Shown: positions 58,201-64,000 of the stretch, in pieces
Numbering within the stretch: position 1 is the first letter of the stretch
Layout of the letters: every line of letters starts with the position of its first letter
Source: JAGPCK01 sp041675505
GTDB lineage: Bacteria; Bacteroidota; Bacteroidia; UKL13-3
Assembly: GCA_041675505.1 (NCBI GenBank)
Contig: JBAYTR010000010.1
Coordinates: 132,806 to 196,805, forward strand
DNA length: 64,000 nucleotides
Reading direction: 5' to 3'
Notes under the pieces: model-generated
The model's database searches: none
What the model was told of the DNA's origin: nothing
The model's input: only the letters and a program-made list of their open reading frames with translations
Translations under genes and position numbers: made by a program

Positions 58201-58279
58201 CGAAAGCAGAATAAATGAAATAGTTTATCAACTCTACGAGTTGACAGAAGCGGAAATAAAAATTGTGGAAGGAAAATGA
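55250..58279 (+). CDS. Type IIG restriction-modification enzyme (Eco57I/TaqII-like)
   Basis: 1009 residues combining nuclease, methyltransferase and target recognition. N-terminal PD-(D/E)XK nuclease: DFIDPFFKALGWD, then KAPDYSFRLVGGKRLFFVEAKKP (D...ExK). Central N6-adenine methylase: DPACGSGSF (SAM motif I, from D397) and NPPY at 552-555. The C-terminal region KTGADKVFIV ... GGVSGGYGIKA ... LLGLLNSNLLNWFLKQ is a TaqI-like specificity domain. It ends with a coiled-coil-like stretch. It overlaps the UDG-like gene by 4 bp. Confidence 0.9.
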   Translation: MTQKEEAYNEIAELVERFTEQYDSYKKADYNETLTRRDFIDPFFKALGWDIDNRNGYAESYREVIHEDKIKVGKATKAPDYSFRLVGGKRLFFVEAKKPSVAVKDDILPAYQVRRYGWSAKLAVSIITDFEEFAIYDCTKKPIPTDKASVARIKYLTFKDYLKEFDFLWDTFSKERVLKGSFDKFVQGNLYKKGTATVDKEFLQSLDSWRTYLATSISWNNKQLDEDEINFVVQQTIDRIIFLRIAEDRSVEPYGTLKEAIKQGEFYKNLYRQFEQADEKYNSGLFDFKKDKISKSLSIDNKVLKTIINELYYPESPYEFSVLSVEILGSAYEQFLGKVIRIDKTHRAHIEEKPEVRHAGGVYYTPQYIVEYIVENTVGKLIENKTPKEVSKIKIADPACGSGSFLIGAYQYLLDWHKNYYTDSGKISKGNKGNPLTPEGNLTTAEKKRILLNNIFGVDIDVNAVEVTKLSLLLKCMEGETQASIASQLRLFNERILPTLDNNIKDGNSLVDTDFYSTQLDFGEEKKVKPFSWKNSFPEVFKQGGFDIVIGNPPYIRIQVLIENSPSQGDYFSRKYKAASKGNYDIYVIFIEHALNILNSTGKVGFILPHKFFTAQYGEGIRQVLLSRNAIDEIIHFGHQQVFANATTYTCILTLSNQRKKKDFDFARIDDLVSWSTTEKKIDSIISIDELSKEEWNFISGSDQELFAKLNKIETKLETTTDRIFQGLKTGADKVFIVEKRKENKTHYTVYSKQLQRELQLEKKLLHKLIKGGNSKRFVFTESELLVLFPYEKKDAEKISLISEQILKEKFPSAYEYLKENKKLLQARDNGKMDTASWYGYSRNQALDVISTAKIFTPDISPNASYAIDFLGDTFFTGGVSGGYGIKAKENISEKYLLGLLNSNLLNWFLKQTSTQMRGGWFSFESKYIKHLPIKVINQKSKTEVEKQTEIEKLVNQLLQLNQQKTETKLATQVSQLQGKIDYCESRINEIVYQLYELTEAEIKIVEGK

Positions 58280-58908
58280 AACGTTACACTAAAGAAAACA
58301 TTCAAGAACATCCTTTTGATTTATTCTTTGCAGAGGACAATCCGAAGTATCTTGTGATTGGTTCGTTTCCAACAATCAACAGATATACTTCATATAACTT
58401 CTTTTATCCAAATTCAATAAACAGATTTTGGACTGTTGTAAGCAATATCTTTGTTAATAGTAAAACTAGATTGAATTTAAACGTTTCAAAAAATGACAAC
58501 CCTATAATAAAAAAGAAGAACGAAATAGAAAGAAAGAATTTTTGCAGAGAAAACAAAATTGCAATGACTGATATGTTTGCTTCCTGTATCCGAATGGATG
58601 ATAACTCAAAAGACAAACAATTGCTTTTACATCGTTACAACCCAATCATTGACATTTTAAAAAAGCATAGTAGCATAGAAAGAATTATTCTTACCGCAAA
58701 AAGTGCAGGTTCCTCAGCACATCATCACTTTTATCAATACCTTGTAATGAATGAAATTGAGTTTGAGTATGGTTCAGGAAAAGGAAAAATATTTGTTGAT
58801 AGCAGAACGGTATACATTTTCAGTGTTGATTCTACTTCTTCTCTCAACCGTCATGTTAATGAAAATGATTTGATTGAATTGTATAGAGAAGCATTTAACC
58901 TCACATAA
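58276..58908 (+). CDS. UDG-superfamily DNA glycosylase-like protein
   Basis: 210 residues. KYLVIGSFPTINRYTSYNFFYPNSINRFWTVV matches motif 1 of the uracil-DNA-glycosylase superfamily (GSFPS ... FYY..P.NRFW), as in G/T-mismatch and deoxyinosine glycosylase-like members; KIAMTDMFASCIR and ERIILTAKSAGSS follow. The usual motif 2 (HPSxxN-like) would be FSVDSTSSLNRH, where S-L-N matches in part. Overlap of 4 bp with the type IIG gene means coupled expression, so a repair, base-modification or antiphage function linked to restriction is likely. Confidence 0.78.
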   Translation: MKRYTKENIQEHPFDLFFAEDNPKYLVIGSFPTINRYTSYNFFYPNSINRFWTVVSNIFVNSKTRLNLNVSKNDNPIIKKKNEIERKNFCRENKIAMTDMFASCIRMDDNSKDKQLLLHRYNPIIDILKKHSSIERIILTAKSAGSSAHHHFYQYLVMNEIEFEYGSGKGKIFVDSRTVYIFSVDSTSSLNRHVNENDLIELYREAFNLT

Positions 58909-58970
58909 GCCCGCTTTGCACTCGTTTTCATCGCAAACAGCAACAGCCATTAAAGCTATTTTGAAAAAGA

Positions 58971-60320
58971 ATGTTGAAAGAACTGATCATAAAAGTTAGC
59001 AACCAAGAAATATACTTGAGTCCCAGGTTGATTATTCCTATTCAGCAAACAAACATTCCTATTGATCATTGCAAGTTTCGTTCACATGATAACATATTCT
59101 GGAAGGTTGAGTTAATTGACTACAACCCTCATACAAAGTGCTGGAGAATGAAAGTCATTGACTATTCTACAAAAGATCGGGATAATTTCAGACATCAAAA
59201 ATCAACGAAAGAAGTCGAACGAATTGCATTTGAAAAATTTGATTGGCTAAAGTTTGAAACACTCTTGATGAGGTATCAAAAGAGTAAACTACTTGATGTG
59301 TTGGAGAACCATGATACAGAGAGGTTCTTTAGAGAACAGTCGACTCAAATATTAGCCCCTCGTTTTTCTATTGCTGACTTACCTGAAAAGATTTTGGAAA
59401 CCAATTTACCATACCTACCAGATATTACAACACCGTTACTACCAACGGAAAGTAAGCCAGTAATTAAAACACATAAAGTCAATTTATCTGTTAACATTTC
59501 TGATACACATTTTATGCTTGGTTATGTCAGTTTCAGCAAAGTAGTAAAAGAGGTTGGAGAGAGAGTAGAGTTTATAATAAATAATGATTTTATTCTTGCA
59601 GAGTTTGATAACATCAAACCATGGTTTGCCAGGATACTCAAAACAAAAAAGTTTAATGTATATGCGACCATTACTACAACAAATGGTAACGTAACAGAGG
59701 TATTCGCAACTTCTTCACAAATTGATCAAATAGATGCTAAGTTGATAGATAGTATAAAGTACCAAAGAACTATTGCATTGACCAAATCACCTAGAGTTTC
59801 AGAAACTAACAAATCACTTTTTACTTCAGATGATATTTTTGGAGAAATGGAAACAGATGACAAGGAAGGAAATGTTTTCAATCAAAGCGAGAAAGATATT
59901 TTGGGTTACTTACTTGAAAGCTCCAAGACAAGGAACAGAAAACATCTTGAATACTTGTCAGGCGCCAAACAAGCTGTTAAAAACAAGCTAAGATTCACAC
60001 TTCACCCCGACTTTGGTTTTCTGTTTTTCATTGAAGGTAAGGAAAACAATCATTTTGTTTGGGAGCTTCTTAACTCTCATGCAACATACATATGGAGCAT
60101 TGATAAGTCAGAGCAGGCAACAGAACTGCAATATAAAAGAATTGAAGCATCAATCAACACCATCAGAGATACTGGACGAGAGAAATACAAACGAGCATAT
60201 AGAGAAAATCATATAGACCAAGATCTTGCGTTTTGTGTAATTGAACATGATAAAATCACATCCAACTTTGTTGATGGGTTTGTAAAGTGGAAGCATAAAT
60301 TAAATGAGAAGATAACTTAA
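58971..60320 (+). CDS. Hypothetical protein, orphan
   Basis: 449 residues, soluble, no signal peptide, no family recognised. It seems to have an N-terminal beta-rich domain (ELIIKVSNQEIYLSPRL, FWKVELIDYNPHTKCWRMKVIDY), a middle alpha/beta domain (VNLSVNISDTHFMLGYVSFSK, EFIINNDFILAEF) and a C-terminal alpha/beta domain (LGYLLESSKTRNRKHLEYL, FGFLFFIEGKENNHFVWELLNSHATYIWSID). It may belong to the restriction island upstream, but there is no overlap or short spacing to prove it. Confidence 0.6.
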   Translation: MLKELIIKVSNQEIYLSPRLIIPIQQTNIPIDHCKFRSHDNIFWKVELIDYNPHTKCWRMKVIDYSTKDRDNFRHQKSTKEVERIAFEKFDWLKFETLLMRYQKSKLLDVLENHDTERFFREQSTQILAPRFSIADLPEKILETNLPYLPDITTPLLPTESKPVIKTHKVNLSVNISDTHFMLGYVSFSKVVKEVGERVEFIINNDFILAEFDNIKPWFARILKTKKFNVYATITTTNGNVTEVFATSSQIDQIDAKLIDSIKYQRTIALTKSPRVSETNKSLFTSDDIFGEMETDDKEGNVFNQSEKDILGYLLESSKTRNRKHLEYLSGAKQAVKNKLRFTLHPDFGFLFFIEGKENNHFVWELLNSHATYIWSIDKSEQATELQYKRIEASINTIRDTGREKYKRAYRENHIDQDLAFCVIEHDKITSNFVDGFVKWKHKLNEKIT

Positions 60321-60346
60321 TGACATCACATTATTTTCCTTCCCCA

Positions 60347-60385
60347 ACTTACGCGCGTTTGCAACGCGTGTATCTGTGTTCCCTA
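60347..60385. repeat. GC-rich repeat, copy 1
   Basis: ACTTACGCGCGTTTGCAAC (60347-60365) followed by GCGTG; ACGCG/CGCGT can pair. Matches 63862-63880 with one change, so the two copies bracket the lipoprotein pair. Rest of 60321-60532: nothing recognised. Confidence 0.6.
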
Positions 60386-60532
60386 AGTTAGCAACTAAGA
60401 TTTTTGCAAAGACCTTGTTTTTGATGCGTTTTATTGCCATTTTTACAAAGCAAGAAGAGGGTGGTTTGTCATTCACATTCTTGTGCATCATTTTAAAGCA
60501 AATTGTATTAACCAAAATGTCAGGCCACGCAT

Positions 60533-61609
60533 ATGTTATGTAAAAAAAATGTTATCCTGAAAAGCGTCCTATTCTTTATAGTGGTTTCTGCGTTTAATTT
60601 TTCGTGCGGACGTAAGGATAAGATTGAAACGGTTGAAAGAGCTTTTTACCACTGGAAAAACAGCTCAATTGAACTAAGTACAGCTAAGCACCTGAAAAAG
60701 TTAAATGTTCACAAACTTTACATCAGGCTTTTTGAAGTGGATTATAATGAGGCCCGGGGCAATTTCCCATATAATAAAAACAAACCGCACTCCTACAGCT
60801 TTAGAGAACTTGATTCGGTAAAACTTATACCCACTATATTTATCAGAAACAGTATTTTTCAATACAATACTGAAAAGTCGCTTGATCGGCTTGCTGATAA
60901 TATTGTTTTTTTGATTCATAAGTACAGTTCTGAATTAAGATATGACAACAGCACTGAAAAAATATTTGATTATGATGAAATTCAAATTGATTGTGACTGG
61001 ACAGGAGCCACAAAAGAGAAATATTTCTATTTACTGAAAAAAATAAAAGAACTCTCGCGGAAAGAGATAAGTTGCACACTACGGTTATATCCTTACAAGT
61101 ATCCGGATATCATGGGTGTGCCGCCCGTTGATAGAGCAACATTAATGTGTTATAATTTGATAAAACCACTTTCACAGAAGAATAAGAATTCTATACTGGA
61201 TATAAGTGAACTGAAAAAGTATTTATCTGAAAAAAAGTCTTACCCAATTCATTTGGATATTGCATTACCTACGTTTTACTGGACCCAACATTACCAAAAC
61301 AATCACTTTGTGCAGTTGGTTGATTTATGTACAAACGATGTAAAGAGTTTTTCAAGATTGGTGAGCCCTTTATGGTACGAGGTTGAAAGAGATACAAGTA
61401 TTAATTATGAAACATATCTGAAAGCAGGAGATAGGTTAAAATGCGAAGATGTTTCAGCAAATACTATTAACGAAGCAATTGAGATAATAAAACAAACAGT
61501 TGAGCTTGACAAAAACACCACAATAAGCTTATTTGATTTAGACAACAGTACTTTTAATCAGTATTCAGATGAAGAGATATCTGGCTTTTACAGTAATTTT
61601 ACTAGGTAA
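60533..61609 (+). CDS. Probable lipoprotein, TIM-barrel-like hypothetical
   Basis: 358 residues. The N-terminus VILKSVLFFIVVSAFNFSC ends in a lipobox (NFSC, Cys about residue 25). The body has alternating strands and helices with VHKLYIRLFEVDYNEARG, DYDEIQIDCDWTGATKEKYF, IHLDIALPTFYW and ATLMCYNLIKP. This looks like the DUF3142 or glycoside-hydrolase-like TIM barrels in which the first Asp pair lies after strand 4; the identity is tentative. It overlaps the next gene by 41 bp, so the two are co-expressed. Confidence 0.65.
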   Translation: MLCKKNVILKSVLFFIVVSAFNFSCGRKDKIETVERAFYHWKNSSIELSTAKHLKKLNVHKLYIRLFEVDYNEARGNFPYNKNKPHSYSFRELDSVKLIPTIFIRNSIFQYNTEKSLDRLADNIVFLIHKYSSELRYDNSTEKIFDYDEIQIDCDWTGATKEKYFYLLKKIKELSRKEISCTLRLYPYKYPDIMGVPPVDRATLMCYNLIKPLSQKNKNSILDISELKKYLSEKKSYPIHLDIALPTFYWTQHYQNNHFVQLVDLCTNDVKSFSRLVSPLWYEVERDTSINYETYLKAGDRLKCEDVSANTINEAIEIIKQTVELDKNTTISLFDLDNSTFNQYSDEEISGFYSNFTR

Positions 61610-63842
61610 TATACTTAGGGGATTCTCCTGTGGCTATTCTCCGTATGGTGAAGATATTAGGTATTCCCTGTTTTTACCTGAATATTTTAACTACAGGGAT
61701 TTTAAGCCGTTTTACTACAACGCTGAGGAATTTGGTTTTGACTTTGAATATCAGAATTATTTTGAATCGAATGTTTACGACTGGTTTGAGTTTACAGATA
61801 GGAAAGTGCCTGTTGATGAAATTAACGAGTGTCTGAACGCTTTACAGTTCAGCGGTATAGATAGCCTTTCAACAAATGGGTTTGTGAGGTATCTATTTGA
61901 AAACAAACTTAATGACGTTATACGATACATCATTACAGCAAAAAAATGTGAAGCATATAACAGTATTGAGAACGAAGACCCATGGGAAATAAGTAAAGAA
62001 TTTAAACCCGATTATATTTCGTTACTGAAAGAGTTAAACAAGTTAACCAATGCAGAAAAGAGCAATTATTTAAAAAGAAAATATGCATTTATAACAATTC
62101 GAACGGCTTATTATGCCAATGAAAATAATCTGATAAGTGTATTATTCGAAAAGTATTTTGCTCGTGGTAAAAAGGATTACCTCTACTATTGGGCATTGTT
62201 CTTTCATTCATTTCAAAAGGAGGGTTCCGACATTGATATAGCTTACGTTATGGCTTGTTCGCCTGAGAAAAGGTATGCTGCTTATTACTATTTTCATGAG
62301 AAGTTTAACTTAAATAAGGCACTTCTAAACGCAAAGACCAATAATGATATCGCTAACCTGTACGCCTATGCATCAGTGCAGCGCCTGGAGCCCAACTTGG
62401 ATTATCTTAAAAAAATATATGAAAACAGCAACAAATCAAGAATTTTAGATTTCCTGCTCCTGAGGGAAATTAATAAAATTGAAGATTGGGTTTATACACC
62501 CTATTATACCAATTATTTACCCTCGGTTGAGTTTGCCAAATACTGGTGGTCAAATGAAAGTAACGAAATTCAGTCTACAGAAACTTTGCGCGCCCGCTCA
62601 GAAAAAGACAGACTTTATGCAAAACAAGTACTTGATTTTATAAAAGCTATTGATTATTCAAATATAAAAGATGTTGCGCTTTGGAAGGCGGGCGAAATAC
62701 AATTGTTGTTTATAACAAAAAATTATGCTACGTGTTTAAGTAAAATAGACAGTTTCAGAGAGCAGTATGCAGATGAGAAGGTTTTAGCGCAAATAGAAAA
62801 AATAAAAGCGTTATGCATTATTTGTAATCAGGAGGCGGGCAAAGCCATAATTAAAAAGGAAGCAAAGCCCCTTATTCTTAAATACCTGAATGATCAACAT
62901 TTTTTGTTTTCAATGGGCAGGGAACTGGAGTTTAGAGGAAACCTTTCTGATGGCTTGGCTCTTATTGCCTATGGTGATAAGAAAGTGCGGGATGAGTATT
63001 ATAACTTCAATAGCAACACCTCTGTTGTTTGGCAGGGCAACAGGTTAAAAAAGTCGGGGAACCTGCGATATTTTTATGAGTACTTTGATTACCTCGATTT
63101 TGTTTACAATGCAGATGATTTGCAAATTGTAATTAATAAATTAAACACAGCCATTGAAGATGACTTTTACAAAACAGTTTATAGTCAGTTGTTGGCCGAC
63201 AAAAATTACCTTAAAGATTTATTAGGAACAAAATATATAAGAGAGAACCGATTGCCTGAAGCGAAAAAGATGTTCGAATCTGCAGGAGCAAAATATTGGG
63301 AAGAGAACTACAATTCATGGGAAAGAGACAAGTATGATGATTATTATACTTTTGATATGAACCCATTTTATGATATTAAGTATACCAGTTCGTTTATTCC
63401 GCATAAAGATAAATTTGTTGTGACAAAATTATCCGTAACAACACATTTAATAAACTATCTGGCACTTGCTGATAACCCGAAAACAATAAACCGGGATTAC
63501 TATTATTTTATTGTTGCTAATTGCTATTTAAACATGACACAATACGGTCACTCATGGATGATGCGCAGATATACTTCAACTTCAGATTATGATGAGGTAA
63601 GAAATGAAACGTATATTGATGAGATGGAGTACAGGAATGGCAACTTAGCCCAGAAATATTACCACCTGGCTTATGAGAATGCAAAAACGGATAAGTTCAA
63701 AGCGCTGTGTATAAGAATGGAGGAGTATGCGGAAAAGAACTTTAATAGTCAGCATAAGAAATTAAAGTCCCTTTATCCTCAGTATTATGAGGATTTATCT
63801 ACTTGCCTAAATTTGGAAGAATATTTCAGGGACAGGAGATAG
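61569..63842 (+). CDS. Probable lipoprotein with helical repeats, hypothetical
   Basis: 757 residues. Signal peptide YLAFTVILLGNILRGFSC has a lipobox-like GFSC (Cys about residue 21). The rest is rich in Tyr, Glu and Lys with helix pairs of TPR-like length (LRARSEKDRLYAKQVLDFI, ALWKAGEIQLLFITKNYATCL, YIRENRLPEAKKMFESAGAKY). No domain identified with confidence. The start lies 41 bp inside the preceding gene, in another frame, and both are membrane-anchored by similar lipoboxes, so they probably form one complex. Confidence 0.65.
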   Translation: MKRYLAFTVILLGNILRGFSCGYSPYGEDIRYSLFLPEYFNYRDFKPFYYNAEEFGFDFEYQNYFESNVYDWFEFTDRKVPVDEINECLNALQFSGIDSLSTNGFVRYLFENKLNDVIRYIITAKKCEAYNSIENEDPWEISKEFKPDYISLLKELNKLTNAEKSNYLKRKYAFITIRTAYYANENNLISVLFEKYFARGKKDYLYYWALFFHSFQKEGSDIDIAYVMACSPEKRYAAYYYFHEKFNLNKALLNAKTNNDIANLYAYASVQRLEPNLDYLKKIYENSNKSRILDFLLLREINKIEDWVYTPYYTNYLPSVEFAKYWWSNESNEIQSTETLRARSEKDRLYAKQVLDFIKAIDYSNIKDVALWKAGEIQLLFITKNYATCLSKIDSFREQYADEKVLAQIEKIKALCIICNQEAGKAIIKKEAKPLILKYLNDQHFLFSMGRELEFRGNLSDGLALIAYGDKKVRDEYYNFNSNTSVVWQGNRLKKSGNLRYFYEYFDYLDFVYNADDLQIVINKLNTAIEDDFYKTVYSQLLADKNYLKDLLGTKYIRENRLPEAKKMFESAGAKYWEENYNSWERDKYDDYYTFDMNPFYDIKYTSSFIPHKDKFVVTKLSVTTHLINYLALADNPKTINRDYYYFIVANCYLNMTQYGHSWMMRRYTSTSDYDEVRNETYIDEMEYRNGNLAQKYYHLAYENAKTDKFKALCIRMEEYAEKNFNSQHKKLKSLYPQYYEDLSTCLNLEEYFRDRR

Positions 63843-64000
63843 TCTTGCACTTGAGCTCAGTACTTGCGCGCGTTTGCAACCATTAGTGTTCGAAACACTG
63901 TACAGAGCTTGATTTTGTTGGGGAAAATGTGGTTCTAAGAAAGTAGTTGCCTCTACTAAATTGCTTTATGCAGTTAAATGAGCTACTCAATCTAATACCA
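63843..64000. repeat. GC-rich repeat copy 2 and end of window
   Basis: ACTTGCGCGCGTTTGCAAC at 63862-63880, then a small hairpin AGTGTT-CGA-AACACT at about 63884-63899. The remainder has no gene that I can support. Confidence 0.55.

Overview
The window looks like a chromosomal segment of a member of the Bacteroidota. The evidence is the housekeeping gene order (coaX-birA-rsfS-ftsH-LUD-lpxH, then prfA), a protein with a C-terminal type IX secretion sorting domain, promoters with the Bacteroidota -7 element TAnnTTTG, almost no Shine-Dalgarno sequences, AraC and Crp regulators of the Bacteroidota type, and dispersed CCCTTCGGG-type palindromes. I cannot assign a genus.

Layout. 1-7.7 kb: housekeeping genes (partial outer-membrane protein, coaX, birA, rsfS, ftsH, LUD protein, lpxH, prfA). 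7.8-15.4 kb: copper-resistance cluster on the minus strand (multicopper oxidase fused to a CopB-like barrel, DUF3347 protein, small HMA protein, DHA2 exporter, CopA ATPase, and an AraC regulator with its own metal-binding N-terminus). Three of its promoters carry the same operator at the same distance from the -7 box. 15.4-18.2 kb: a REP-associated (RAYT) transposase among REP-like palindromes, flanked by two copies of a block that includes the 3' end of menB. 18.3-23.3 kb: gdhA, cdsA, DUF2007, CPBP protease, dus, pssA. 23.4-25.8 kb: an A/T-rich four-gene cassette with an McrA-like HNH nuclease and a membrane-anchored PD-(D/E)XK-like protein, probably defence. 26.2-30.7 kb: asnS, rpoN, a PAP2-like protein and psd.

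30.7-43.1 kb: a long inorganic-sulfur gene cluster: Crp/Fnr regulator, TauE/SafE transporter, MBL-rhodanese fusion, single rhodaneses, a universal stress protein, two YeeE/YedE-type channels, a DUF2892 protein, TsdA-like dihaem thiosulfate dehydrogenase, DsrE-like protein, a porin, SoxB and an MFS carrier. No SoxXA, SoxYZ or SoxCD is present in the window. A palindrome TGTAAC-N4-GTTACA lies in front of the cluster, inside it, and in front of a following T9SS-secreted protein. Each time its centre is exactly 29.5 bp upstream of the -7 element, the geometry of class II Crp-type activation.

45-47 kb: a DoxX-like gene and an MqsR-like toxin with a zinc-finger/HTH/Panacea antitoxin. 47.1-54.3 kb: two paralogous monohaem c-type proteins, a tyrosinase whose CuB site is split by two tandem PA-IL (LecA)-like lectin repeats, and a DUF2182 membrane protein. 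The intergenic regions here repeat one another and include a conserved leader motif of unknown function. This is the best candidate for an undescribed system. 54.4-64 kb: accessory genes: a phage tail-collar-like protein, a type IIG restriction-modification enzyme overlapping a UDG-superfamily glycosylase, an orphan 449-aa protein, and two overlapping probable lipoproteins flanked by a repeated GC-rich motif. I recognised no rRNA, tRNA or CRISPR array.
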